Assembly: GCA_025786725.1 (NCBI GenBank)
Contig: JAHLTZ010000036.1
Coordinates: forward strand, 62,001 to 126,000
Direction of reading: 5' to 3'
Origin: Syncephalis fuscata
Lineage: Eukaryota; Zoopagomycota; Zoopagomycetes; Zoopagales; Piptocephalidaceae
Length of the DNA stretch: 64,000 bases
Shown here: positions 40,301 to 51,004 of the stretch, piece after piece
Layout of the letters: the number at the start of each line of letters is the position of its first letter
Numbering within the stretch: the stretch's first letter is position 1
Program-made: the position numbers and the translations under genes
Notes under the pieces: generated by a model
What the model saw: only the letters and a program-made list of their open reading frames with translations
What the model was told of the DNA's origin: nothing
The model's database searches: none

Positions 40301-41146
40301 CCGCAACAACAGCCACAGCCACAACAAATACTACAAGAGCCAATACGTAGTCTAAAGCGGCGTGCCACTCAGCCAATGTTAGCTGGTGGTGCTGCCAGTG
40401 GTGGAATACATAAATCATCGCCACCGGTGAAGTCTATTCGCAAGGTTAGCAGTCTTGGTAACTTTGCTGTAAATGCTGCAGCTGCCGCTGCCGCTGCCAC
40501 TGCTGCTGGTGGTGCATACTACGCCGATCCACACCATCCTCACTTTCCATACGGCGCATCGCCATCGTCATCTAGCACGTCCAGCGCTGCTGCTGCTGCC
40601 GCTGCTGCACTAGCAGCTACCGGCACCTCTTGGAATGAAGATGTAGGCGATGCATCGGTATGGACCATTGTAGGTACTGAATGCGTTCGCTATACATTCT
40701 ATCATCCCAATAGCAGCAACGGCAATGCCAATCACGCTAATGGCGACCCGTCGAATGCATTCCAATTCCAGCCGCAGCTACACTTGGCACCAGTAACGCC
40801 TGTGCCATCAGTTCATCGTGTTACTATTACCACGACAGCAACGGCAGCTGGATCAACGACTGATCCAAATATATCGTTGGATAATCTTGGCGGTGAATCG
40901 GCTTCATCTGCTCCACTTGTGCTGCTATCAGGCGAGAACTTTACATCCGATCTATCGGTATGGTTTGGCGATCGATGCAGTGCCCAAACTGAATGGAGAG
41001 GCCGCGAACTTATCGCTTGCTATGGACCGGAGCCAGTGCTCAATAGCGATGGCAGTGGCAATGCAGTCGAGCGACAAGAAGTGCCACTCTTGCTCGTAAG
41101 ATCAGATGGCGTCATTTACAAGACAGGACGTACCTTGATTGTATAG
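37348..41146 (+). CDS. CSL-family transcription factor (CBF1/Su(H)/Lag-1 type)
   Basis: CSL proteins bind GTGGGAA-type sites; fungal members (Cbf11/Cbf12 classes) control adhesion, cell cycle and lipid genes. Exons 37348-38798, 38877-39298 and 39357-41146 give 3663 nt, 1220 aa, with no frame error. The start is the ATG of MAQPHLPASYSF. The first 430 residues are low complexity, with a poly-Ala run and a Gln/His run. The N-terminal Rel-like domain begins near 430 and has the diagnostic KSYGAEKRFLCPPPTVMLLG. The beta-trefoil domain has TVSLFNRVRSQTVSTKYLGV (about 630-650). A poly-Ala insertion interrupts the middle (about 990-1040). The C-terminal IPT/TIG domain (LVLLSGENFTSDLSVWFGDR) closes the protein. 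The long N-terminus and inserts are typical of fungal members. Confidence 0.94.
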
Positions 41147-41361
41147 AAGAGAATAACCCAATTATTTTTGGCTATTATCCAACATTCACTCTACTCTTAC
41201 TTTACCTTCTTCTTTGTCTTCTTCTTTTCAATTTTAGCTGAATATCGCGTAAATGTTGTCTTTTTTCGCTGTGACAATTATCAAATTAAAAACATTTGTA
41301 TTTTGATTTAAACTGAAATACACATTAATTTATTAATGATTATAATGACTTTTTTGTAACA

Positions 41362-41575
41362 TTCGCGTAATTGAACTACACATTCATCTAGTGAACATGG
41401 AGACAAGTGGTGAGTTTTATTTAATCATTACAGCATCACATTTATTGTTTTTTGGTGGTCAAATGACTAACATTTAATAATTAAATCTATTGAACATGAT
41501 GATGGGTGGTGAGTGACATCAATCATCAAATACTCATTATTGTAGATTTATTATCCAATATGCATATATCCACCG
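41362..41575 (-). repeat. Dispersed repeat family copy, left arm of inverted pair
   Basis: Read on the minus strand it matches the copy at 20570-20800 from the GGATAATAAA end through TGATGATTGATGTCACTCAC to CAATTACGCGAATGTTAC. It is in opposite orientation to the copy at 41875-42085. Confidence 0.7.
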
Positions 41576-41874
41576 TTTACCTATATCATTCCCATTTGTC
41601 TCACACTATTATATACCATTCAATGATATACTAGTCATATTTTATTGTTTATATATTCCAATACACTTCATTCATTCTACTCATTATATTATATGCACTG
41701 TAACTCCAACATAGCTAATCGGCACTTCAGCTTGTATATTCATTATATTGTTTTATTGACTTGTTATATAAAAGCTATGAACTGATCAAACCTGTTGACT
41801 ATTTGTTTTTACTTATATTATTAATAAAATCAACCAATATACCAATATATGTATACATTGGTAATAGTATATAT

Positions 41875-42085
41875 ACATATTAGATAATAAAGCTACAATA
41901 ATGGGTATTTGATGATTGATGTCACTCACCGCCCATCGTCATGTTCAATAGATTGGGCGTTATTAAATATTAGTCATTTGACCACCAAGTTATAATAAAT
42001 GTAATAATGTAATGATTAAATAAAACTCACCACCCAGTCTCATCTTCAATAGAAAAATGCTAGTTTAATTACGCGAATGTTATCA
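41875..42085 (+). repeat. Dispersed repeat family copy, right arm of inverted pair
   Basis: It shares TATTTGATGATTGATGTCAC, GTTCAATAGATTGG, GTCATTTGACCACCAAGT, ATGATTAAATAAAACTCACC and TTACGCGAATGTTAT with the copy at 20570-20800. Confidence 0.75.
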
Positions 42086-42201
42086 AGTTGTCATTGCGTA
42101 TTAAATAATAACAAATTGTTTACTATCTGTAAAAAAGATTATTTTTATTTAATTTGTAAATAAAGTAACAGCTACTAATATTTTATTAATCAAACTAATA
42201 A

Positions 42202-44451
42202 TTATGCATGATCCTTTCTTCGCTTTTTACGTTGGTTATTTTTCTTGTCATCATCATCATCGCATAGACCATGACCAAATTTAGCAGTCATAATTTGATT
42301 AATCTCCTGCGTATCTTTGTTAAATTTCCGACTTTTACGTAAACGTTGACGACGATCACGCTCCTGTTCGCGTCGTGCCTCTTCGCGTGCCTCTAAATCA
42401 CGCTCTTCTTTATTTGGCCAAAATTGCGATGAATCAGTCTGGTCTATAGCATTACTATGACTACGTGTAAAACTGTCGTTATCATCATCTTCGTTATTAT
42501 AGGTATTTTTTGTTGATTTCATTGGTGCAAAGCCGGCAAGCATATCAAGTGTATGATCTGCATCTTCTACTATATTTTGTCGCTCTTGATGCATTTCTGC
42601 TGCTGCTGCCGCGGCTAATCGAGATTTTGCCGTCCAATGCTGACTACTACCATTGCCAATGTCGTCATCATTGACACCTAGACCAAAGGTATCGTAGTCA
42701 ATAGCGTCACGATCTGTCACGTCAAATCCAAGTTGTTTCGTCGGCTTAGAGGCCAGTTTACGTTTTAGTGCGCTAATTGGTGCTTGCCCACTGTTAGTCG
42801 TACTATTTTGTAATCCTTGTGTTGCTTGTTGCAATATTGTATTCACAAAATCAGTTGATTGTTTAGTATTCATTGGTATATTTGTAGATATATCATCATC
42901 GTCATCCTTGTCAAAATAACGTGTCCTTGGTTGTTTCTCAATAGATATTTGTTGATGTGATTCAATAACTGGTCCTAGCTCTGGTCCTAGCTCTGGTCCT
43001 AGCTCTGGTCCTAGCTCTGGTCCTAGCTCTGGTCCTAGTTCTGGTCCTAGCTCTGGTCCTAGCTCTGGTCCTAGTTCTGGTCCTAGTTCTGGTCCTAGTT
43101 CTTTATCTAAAATAAAATCCATGCTTTCAAGAGCTGTAGCTCCAGTTACATTATCTTTAATATCTTCAGATACATCATCTTCATCTATAATACATTCATA
43201 ATCACGTCCTACATCTGCAAAAATATCTTCATCGTCATCGTCACCATCATTCAGCTGTAATGCATTTAGCGTTGATGTTACATTTGGCTCTAGCTTTTCT
43301 TTTATAACTGATACAGTAGATGATAATGTTTTAGGCGCTGTTCGTAATGATGATGGTTCTACTCGAGTTCCTGTACGAATATCTTCAATAATACCGCATA
43401 TTTTACTAATTACAAGATCGTTGGCAGCAGATCCTGATCCACGCATGCCAACTTGTCCTTCGCCTTTACTACGAATAACTGCCGTAGGAATATTCCATGC
43501 ATCGCCTGCCTTTCTACTGCCATCTGATCGTGTTTCATCAAGTTGAAATGTATATGCCATACGTCCATATCGAAATAGCTCGTTCAATTGTAGTGTAGGT
43601 GGTTGCTTTAAGCTTGAAACGGCAATGGCATGAATATTCCGCGCTAATCCCGTACGAATCTTCATTTCATCTTGGCTACTCGTTTGAATGTCGGCAACTT
43701 TACTCGCTACTTTTTGTGGTGTCGACCGAATTGTTCTATTATCATCCTGTGTATCATCCTGTTTAATCTCGCGACGGCGTTTATCAAGTAGCGAATAATC
43801 AAGTCCTTTAACTAAATGCGTATGTGACACATCACCGCCTAGCAATTTAAATCGTTCTTCCATTTCCTGGCGTGCCAAACGCTCGCTCGTCTCAGCATCC
43901 TGTGTTTCGTGGTGCAAATCCGCAAGTAATTGCTGATTATCACTCGCCAAATTGGCAAGAATACGCTCTGATTCAGCATAGTCTGGATTAATACCTTCTC
44001 GGCGTTCTTTTGCACGATCACGATATTTTGCAGATGATAAAGTCTCGTTGTCGTCGTCAATATCATTATTGCGCGGCTTTCTATTCTTATTGTATTACTT
44101 TACACTATTTGACAGATCATCTTTCTATTTACCTTGATCGTGGCCGCGGTCTAGCAAATTCGCCCTTGGTTTCCGCTATTGTTCTATTAATACAATTAAT
44201 AGATTAGACAAGTGTTTCTATTACTATCAAGTAGATAGCTTTTATACTTACTTATCAAATGCAATTGATTTCTTAGCAGGTCGAGCAGATTGTTGCTGTT
44301 CTAGTTCAGTTTCTATCGTGCTTGATTGCGACGAATGCGGACGAGGAGTCTGCATCAATCGTCGAAAGTCATCTTGTGTCAATCTATATAGCAGTTAGAA
44401 TAGTTGTAAAAACCAACTGCTATTGAATAGTTACCCTGAATTGTCAGCCAT
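42202..44451 (-). CDS. RED/IK-like spliceosomal protein
   Basis: RED (IK) is a component of the activated B-complex spliceosome, where it partners with Smu1. Exons 44451-44435, 44383-44252, 44183-44133 and 44080-42202 join to 2079 nt, 692 aa, in frame. The N-terminus starts MADNSGLTQDDFRRLMQ. The RED core is clear: KYRDRAKERREGINPDYAE, then FKLLGGDVSHTHLVKGLDYS and LLDKRRREI. Family conservation is weaker after this. An ELGP tetrapeptide repeated 11 times in a row (12-bp DNA unit, about 42971-43102) sits in an acidic middle region. The C-terminus is an Arg/Glu-rich segment with EARREQERDRRQRLRKSRK and a basic end, as is usual for RED. The first coding exon is only 17 nt long. Confidence 0.93.
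42971..43102 (-). repeat. 12-bp minisatellite encoding 11 ELGP units in RED
   Basis: Eleven near-identical copies of a 12-bp unit (plus-strand GGTCCTAGCTCT, with GTTCT variants) lie in frame inside the RED coding sequence. The only differences seen are C/T changes at a synonymous position. Confidence 0.95.
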
Positions 44452-45772
44452 AATAATAACACATGTGATAAAAGAATGAATTGCTAGTAATAAATTTGAC
44501 ACCGTTGATTGGTTCATATACACTAACGATTACTGATATTATTTTACTATTATATAGCGATGAATCATCATCATCGTAAATTCATTGTTATTACTATCTT
44601 GTATGTATATATCCTTTATCCATATATTATATTCTATTGTATGCTAATCTCAATATATAGTGTCCTATTGTATAATAGTCATATGTTATTTATAACCGTT
44701 ATTTGTTTTATATTGACTAAAATAGTGAAAGAAACAGTAATTGGCAAGTCTTATAATAAATAAAAGTATTAATACACGGATAAATGTAGTAAATTTAACG
44801 TGCCCACCGAGCAACAATGCAATACACAATATAGTTGAATAGAGAATATATGCATACTGGATAACGAATCTATGATAATGAGTATTTGATAATTAATGTC
44901 ATTCGCCACCCACTATCATGTCCAATAGATTAAATGCCACTAGAACTAGTCATTTGACTAACAAATTACATAAAATGTTAATAAATTGTTTAATATTAAT
45001 GTAATAACTTTAAAGTAAATTAATAAACCAGTTAACTGGGTAAAAGAATACTTGGACAATTGGACCCACATTGCCATCACTACTATAAGGTCGATATTGA
45101 TGTCTTCATCGTGTAACCGTGTGTATATACAGATATTGTCAGATAACAAGCTAATACAAGATCACAATTGCCTGCAGGTGCAAATGGTTAGTTATTGCTT
45201 AGGCCAAGACCTAGGGTCCAGATCTTGGTTTATCAATGTATACGACGGTCTAGAGCGAAGCCCAGAATCCGGAATGCAATTGATAGCAGTCAATTTTAGT
45301 CTAAGCGTGAAATTAGATCCTCATGGATCACTGCATCCACGCAGGCTAGGCCTTTAAATGAACGCATATCAGCCATGATCACAACACGCGGTAATGTCAG
45401 TTAGTTCTGTGCTTATTCTATTCACTGCATGTAAGTCAGCTCATTTGTCAATAGCATTCGTTGCCTATTTTCCCGCTTTACTACGCCCAAGGCGTGTGCC
45501 ACGACATACCATTGGTTACAATTGCCTATTTGTGGCACACATGTTACTACTCCTGTAATACGGTTGTATTTACGATGCGCAAACACAACGACGTCGCTCG
45601 ACAACTCGCCATTGGGTATTTATTAAAAGAAAGCAATGGGCTATCCCCGGTACACTTCCATTATAGCTCCATCTTTGTTTTGTTAAACACGTTACTCAGT
45701 GCTCATAATTATTAGCTTTTGTTGAATAGTGCTCATAATTTATTATCTTACAACAACGTTACTATTGTCAAT
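44452..45772. other. Intergenic region between RED and the P450
   Basis: No recognisable gene is present. A truncated copy of the dispersed repeat lies at 44850-44965. A plus-strand frame at 45052-45357 (from a TTG) and two overlapping frames at 45422-45715 show no family features or splice support. The GC content rises at about 45160-45560, so a lost or non-coding transcript is possible but unproved. Confidence 0.5.
44850..44965 (+). repeat. Dispersed repeat family, truncated copy
   Basis: TATGCATACTGGATAACGAA, GAGTATTTGATAATTAATGT, TCCAATAGATTAAATG and TAGTCATTTGACTAAC match the first half of the copy at 20570-20800. Confidence 0.65.
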
Positions 45773-47909
45773 ATGCCGGGACCAGATGTATTGTCACTAT
45801 TATCCACTGAATCGCTGTTGTTGGTAGCTGGTGCCTATGCTTCTTACAAGGCAAGTACAGCAAAATGTATTATAGCGTATTGATTGGCTTATTCTTTTTT
45901 GTTAAATAGGTCCTGTCTATGCTTACGTCGCCCATTGCAGCGGTGCCAGGCCCATGGTATACAAAATTCACTTTACTTGAACATATGTACAATATGGCAA
46001 CTGGCGTTTCATGGAAAGCGATATCTGAGTGCCACGATAAGTATGGGCCAATTGTTCGTCTCGGTAAGCATTGCAGTGTTTTGCTAGAAAGTTATACTAT
46101 AGTTGTAGCTAATCCATAGACTAGGTCCCAATGAAGTGAGCATTACCGATATGGATGCACTTCGCACTATTCTTTCTACACACAAGTTCCGTAAAGGAAA
46201 AGTTTACGCGGGACTTCGTTTTCGAGGTGACGACAATATTGTATCAGTTAGGTAAGAAATAGCTTTTACCATAAAATAGTTAAATAACCAGAAATGATTA
46301 TATATAGCGATCCTGTTGTATTTAAATCCCGTGTAAGAGACATGACCGTCTAAATATTTATACTATTTATTAATGTGTAGTTTATAATCACATTGTTTAT
46401 TATTGTAGAAAAAACTTATTGGCCCAGCATTTTCAAATATATCGCTCCAACAAATTGAGCCAGCAGTTAAAGAAATGTGTAATATTAAATTACCCAAACT
46501 TATTGATCAGCGTATTGAGACTGGAAAGCCTGTCGACATGATGGAGGCTTATATGTCCTTAACTTTGGTAACTCCTACGATATGCAATGGTCGATTAGTT
46601 TCATTAACATCAAGACTGCATAATTAGGACATCATTACTGAATTATGTTTTGGCAAGACGCTTAATATGTTAGGTGGTGAAAATCATCACATTCACCCGA
46701 TGCTTGAGGCTGTTGGTTTACTAACCATTGGTGTAAGTTAAACTGTATAAGCAACTGTGGCAGTTTTATTAACAGCATTGAGTAGAAAGTTGTTGCCGGC
46801 GATACTTTGGCCGGTATACTTATGCCAAAGTTTAAAAAAAAGAGGATCAATTATTCAGGTAAGTTTTATTTATAACATGCAGTTTAGTTTTAAACAGCCT
46901 TATAATTTAAAGTTTGTTCAAGATCTTGTTGACGAGCGAAAGGCCATGGAAAATCCACCAAGGGATACATTGCAAGCCTTAATTGAAGCTGTTGACGAAG
47001 ATACTGGCAAACCATTGCCATCGCATAACCTGGCCGCAGAACTTATTGTAATACTGTAAGTTTAATGTTAATTTTATAATTAAATAGCTTATCTTTTATT
47101 TTTTATAGCATGGCAGGATCAGATACCACAGCCGGTTCACTTGTTTGGTAAGCGTATTCACAAACAGCTATTGCTATATTGTTTTTTCTTTGTCTTTGCT
47201 GATACGATATTTCTAGGGCCGTAGTTAATCTACTAAAACATCCTCAATATTTAGAAAAACTACGTCCGAGCTTGATGAGACATTCCCGTCTATTGACGAA
47301 ACGATTACTTACGACAAAATCCAAAACTTACCTTATTTAAATGCTGTTATCCACGAATCGTTGCGTCATTTGCCGATCACGGGTCTGGAATTTGACCGCG
47401 TAACACCACCAGAAGGTGCAACACTTTGCAATCATTTTCTACCTGGAGGAGTAGGTCACACGCACTGCTATTACGTGCAAGCACAACTAACCAACATGTT
47501 TTTGCGCTATTTTCCGTGTAGACTACAATCAAATTAGTAGCTTATCCGATTATGCACGACAAAAATAACTTTGAAAAGCCATATGAATTTTATCCAGAGC
47601 GCTGGCTCGTTAGTTACGAAGAACTGGCCACACTTAAACAGAAGTTCTTTGGATTTAGCATGGGGGCACGCGTTTGTCTAGGCAGAAAGTAAGTTTATGC
47701 TGATTGATCCAATGATGCTGATCATACACTAATCACGCCATGCCATTGCTAGTCTTGCCTGGATGGAATTACGCATGGGACTAGCTCTACTTGTACGCCG
47801 CTACGAGTTCAGTCTCGCGCCGGGCTACGATACCACGCCCATTCTTAAACTACTATTGATCCCTCGTGATGCTGCGCTTATGCTCAACATGCGCAAACGA
47901 ACTGCATGA
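45773..47909 (+). CDS. Cytochrome P450 monooxygenase
   Basis: This is a fungal microsomal-type P450 that would oxidise a small lipophilic substrate using a P450 reductase. Exons are 45773-45850, 45910-46063, 46125-46251, 46308-46332, 46409-46567, 46628-46730, 46764-47055, 47109-47147, 47217-47450, 47522-47688 and 47753-47909. The N-terminal hydrophobic segment is followed by a proline motif (IAAVPGPWYTKF). The I-helix is MAGSDTTAGSLVW, the K-helix ExxR is HESLRH, the PERW motif is FYPERW, and the haem loop is FSMGARVCLGRN with Cys as the iron ligand. Intron 1 has a GC donor. One base is missing near 47265 (CTACGTCCGAGC); adding it gives 1536 nt, 511 aa. A possible 39-nt intron in exon 7 has no stop and keeps frame. 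The overall look suggests a benzoate-hydroxylase-like clan, but the substrate is unknown. Confidence 0.92.
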
Positions 47910-48147
47910 TCTTTATTTTAATAAACTATTTTATTATTTGCACCATTAACATCGCATTATTAGTTTTTCATCGCTGAAATCGCCGCTTATAAATAATATT
48001 TTATTAAATATTTGCTGTTATACACGAGACCAGTAGGCTCGTTAGTGGCTGCGATGCCTCATTTTTTGTCGCCGCTGTTGCTTCCTGCTTAGAAATGGTT
48101 GTGCCTATATTGCATGATGCAACTATTGGTTATCACCTAGCGCTATT

Positions 48148-48608
48148 TTATTGCTCCAGCTGCTTACCATCCCGCCAGAATCGCCAGTGTTTGTACTGTG
48201 CACCGTGCAATGTTCGAGCTGTTTCTAATAAGCGAAGAGACTGTCGAAACTCTGTATGTTGAAGTAATTCCAAGTAATGTAAACAATGCGGATATCTATC
48301 GTTGATCGCTTGTATTAGATTTATGAGGTTGTATATGCTAGATTAGGTACTTGCGCAATAAACTTTGCGTATTCTGGCTTTCTCCAGTAGGTCAGATACT
48401 CCAAGTAGGCAGCAAAGCGCGGATCATCAAAATAATCCTGCTGAGCAAGATCTATTATGTCGATAGTATTAATGAGTGTTCTTGGCCGCGATTAGTTGCA
48501 CATACAATGCAAGTAGAACGGGTTGGCCAGGCACTGAACAAATTCAAGCTCTAGTTCAAACCGACTTACTGACGCTCCATTGTCAGGAGATGTTTTGGCA
48601 ACTGACAT
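48148..48608 (-). CDS. MED31: Mediator complex subunit 31 (Soh1)
   Basis: Med31 sits in the middle module of Mediator, the co-activator that links transcription factors to RNA polymerase II. Two exons (48608-48506, 48451-48148) are joined over a 54-nt intron. The family sequence is unmistakable: SRFELELEFVQCLANPFYLH, then LAQQDYFDDPRFAAYLEYLT, YWRKPEYAKFIA and PHCLHYLELLQHTEFRQSL. A GTAAGT inside the N-terminal exon is read through, because the coding frame continues there with the family motif. Between FIA and PHCLHYLELL there are about 20 extra residues and a one-base frame shift near 48340, most simply a missing A. With one base added the exons sum to 408 nt, 135 aa, close to the usual 127-131. 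It is tail to tail with the P450 gene. Confidence 0.92.
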
Positions 48609-49176
48609 GATGGAAAAAGGATACTTGTAGTCAGAGTGTGATGGAACACGTTGTTGGAAACAACAATATAGTATACAATCACTATCATCATCATCATTAG
48701 TGTCATCACCATGAGGAGTGGTTACAAAGTCACATTTATTCTAAACATAAATTCCAAATGGAAATGTAAAAAACAAATACATTATAAAGTATACAACATA
48801 TGTAGCAAGCAATTAAACTACAATTTACTACAATTTACTACATTGATTTACATTGATTATATTAAGTGTACAAACAAAAATATAGCTATATAACAACAAC
48901 TACTGTGTAATAAACCAACTTGCTGCGCATGATATTCTACTTCCAGTATTTGCCCTTTAGCGTTTTACTTTTAAAACAGCACCCAAAGATGATACAAACC
49001 AGTTAAGTTGATCCTGAACTCCTTAATTACATGGAACATGGCAGCACTGAACAATTGCATTATAAAAGAAGGTGCTAAATACCAACACTTTAATTTCAGT
49101 TGTTACTTCCTACAACTTTATCTTCGTTTCATTACGGTCTCAACTCTTCGATAGATTGATCTACGTTTTACGCAAC
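48609..49176. other. Intergenic region MED31 / secreted repeat protein
   Basis: No gene is seen. The gap separates divergent genes and should contain both promoters. The pyrimidine-rich stretch at 49080-49160 may be the leader of the downstream secreted-protein gene. Confidence 0.5.
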
Positions 49177-49799
49177 ATGCCTTCGCTATTCCGTTACTTG
49201 ACCGCCACTCTAGTGATTTCCTATGCCGGCATAGGATTTAGCGCGCCAGCATCAATGTTCAACAATATGAACACCGCATCTGGGTCCGGCTTAACTGATC
49301 CATTCTCGCAGACTGACATGGGTGGTTCATTTAGGCATAGTTCAACTGATCCATTTTCAAGAACTAGCACAGGTGGTTCATTTGGGCTTAATCCAACCGA
49401 CCCATTCTCGCAGACTGGCATGAATTCATTCGGGCTTAATCCAACCGACCCGTTCTCGCAGACTGGCATGAATTCATTCGGGTCCAATTCAGCTAGCCCA
49501 TTCCCGCAGACTGGCATGAATTCATTCGGGCTCAATCCAACCGACCCGTTCTCGCAGACTGGCATGAATTCGTTCGGATCCAATTCAGCTAGCCCATTCC
49601 CGCAGCTAGCATGATTGGTTCGCCAGTTCGGCAAAATAACAGAATAAACACCCAAAACATTCTAAGCTCTTTAGGCCAATCCAACTCGGGCTCATCAGAA
49701 GCAGCTATGAAATCAAAACAAAACGTGGAACTGCTTAGAGACCATTATCAACGTCAAGCGGAATTAAGACAGAATGTGCGGTCAAATCAGCGCTTCTAG
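49177..49799 (+). CDS. Secreted protein with 16-residue Ser/Asn/Phe repeats (one frameshift)
   Basis: I do not recognise the family. The start at ATG 49177 gives MPSLFRYLTATLVISYAGIG, a classical signal peptide that would be cut near FSAPA. The body is made of tandem 16-residue units of the type SFGLNPTDPFSQTGMN alternating with SFGSNSASPFPQTGMN (48-bp DNA unit, about 49318-49605); the first units are degenerate. The frame then breaks near 49604, where CCGCAGCTAGCATG should by repeat homology read CCGCAGACTAGCATG. The continuing frame adds MIGSPVRQNNRINTQ and a polar, glutamine-rich tail ending SNQRF. With one base restored the length is 207 aa. There are no cysteines. It lies next to another repetitive secreted protein and could be a cell-wall or matrix component, but this is a guess. 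Confidence 0.7.
49318..49605 (+). repeat. 48-bp tandem coding repeat
   Basis: About six 48-bp units encode the 16-residue repeats of the secreted protein. The last four are highly similar at DNA level and alternate between two types, which suggests duplication of a two-unit block. Confidence 0.85.
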
Positions 49800-50338
49800 C
49801 CACTTCAAATTAGATATCTATTTGCAAATCTATTAAATAATAAATTTGATTTTAGTACTAGATTTAATGAATAATTATCATGATAAGCTAATTAGTATTT
49901 AATGAAAGCAATGCAATAACTATATAAACACCTTATTTGTAATAGCATAATAGTCGACGATAATGAAGCATCTAAATAAAAAAATGCATAGTGTAATTAA
50001 GTTTCTTTAGAAGCTGAGTATATGATTTTTAGCTAAATTTATTTTATATCATGTTGCTTCCCATATACTTATAAATAGAGCCCGTGTTTACCATAAGTAG
50101 CAAATGTGTATTTTTTATTCCAAATTAATTGCCAAGAATTCTTTCATGGCTAATTGCATTAATACTCCGCCAAATATAAATTAGTAATGCTTTTTTGGAT
50201 TCAACGTTTATTGCAACTAGTATCTTTTTCCTTACGATTAAAAACTCAACCTACTTCTACTCTTTATTTTATAGAAAAAAGCCATATTATATTAAGCAGC
50301 ATTTATACTTTACGATTTACCAACCTTTCTTTTTAAAC
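49800..50338. other. Intergenic region between the two secreted-protein genes
   Basis: AT-rich, with no gene seen. It should contain the terminator of the first and the promoter of the second gene. Confidence 0.5.
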
Positions 50339-51004
50339 ATGATAAAAGTGGTATGGGGTTCAGTGTTAGTGTTGGTACTTTTACATGCCAACACCAATCA
50401 TGCCTCTCCTGTACCTAATCCATTATATGGTAACATGTACCCAGGCTCAATGGGCAACATGTTCGGCAATATGGACAGCATGTATGATAATATGGGTGAA
50501 AGTTTTTATAACCCAAACAACCAGTTTAACGGCAATATCGATGGAGGAATAGGAAAACGTCAACAAGCATTGAAAGATGCAAAAAAAGAACATAACGTCT
50601 CTTTTACCGCCGAAGAAATGTTAAAGGCGGCTTCTGGTGATTCAAAAGATCAGCAAAAACAACAGGAACAAATGGCGGGCCAAGGAATAGCAGCAATGAT
50701 GTTACAAAAGCAACAAAATTTGCAATATTCTATGGGTGGTATGAACGGTATGAACGGTATGAATACTATGGGCAATACGAACATTATGAGTGGCACGGCG
50801 AATGGAGCACCAACTAATAGAGCAAGCATAAGCAGCTTTCTTGTCAATCCTGCTGGCTTATCAAATGGTCAATCCAGTACCATGGAGACTAACATCAACG
50901 GAAGCGGATTTGGTAATGCTGGAACAAATTCAAACATGATGGGTGGCTCTAATATGATGGGCGGCTCTAACATGATGGGTGGCTCTAACATGATGGCGCT
51001 CTAA
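50339..51004 (+). CDS. Secreted Met/Asn/Gly-rich protein
   Basis: Family unknown. The ATG at 50339 gives MIKVVWGSVLVLVLLHANTN, a signal peptide with a likely cut after HAS; an upstream in-frame extension is not conserved-looking. The mature protein has an N-terminal region rich in Met, Asn and Gly (GNMYPGSMGNMFGNMDSMYD) and a dibasic GKRQQ site that a Kex2-like protease could cut. A charged, possibly helical stretch (QQALKDAKKEHNVSFTAEEM) follows, then Gln-rich and Met-Gly-Asn repeats, including GGMNGMNGMN and three GGSNMM units at the end. The annotated stop comes right after the last repeat. If two G residues were lost there, the frame would run on to a stop at 51039-51041 (NVMGSFIGTNDY). 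There are no cysteines. Its role is unknown. Confidence 0.65.
   Translation: MIKVVWGSVLVLVLLHANTNHASPVPNPLYGNMYPGSMGNMFGNMDSMYDNMGESFYNPNNQFNGNIDGGIGKRQQALKDAKKEHNVSFTAEEMLKAASGDSKDQQKQQEQMAGQGIAAMMLQKQQNLQYSMGGMNGMNGMNTMGNTNIMSGTANGAPTNRASISSFLVNPAGLSNGQSSTMETNINGSGFGNAGTNSNMMGGSNMMGGSNMMGGSNMMAL

Larger units (their letters stand above)
41147..42201. other. Convergent intergenic region CSL / RED with inverted repeat copies
   Basis: No gene is present. Two copies of the dispersed repeat face each other at 41362-41575 (reverse) and 41875-42085 (forward), leaving about 300 bp of AT-rich sequence between them. Confidence 0.65.

Noticed and set aside
45052-45357. Hypothetical 101-residue protein upstream of the P450
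   Set aside because: It needs a TTG start, has no family features and no splice signals that extend it.
49221-49655. Minus-strand frame opposite the secreted repeat protein
   Set aside because: A repeat-driven shadow. The plus-strand frame has a signal peptide and a proper ATG, the minus one does not.
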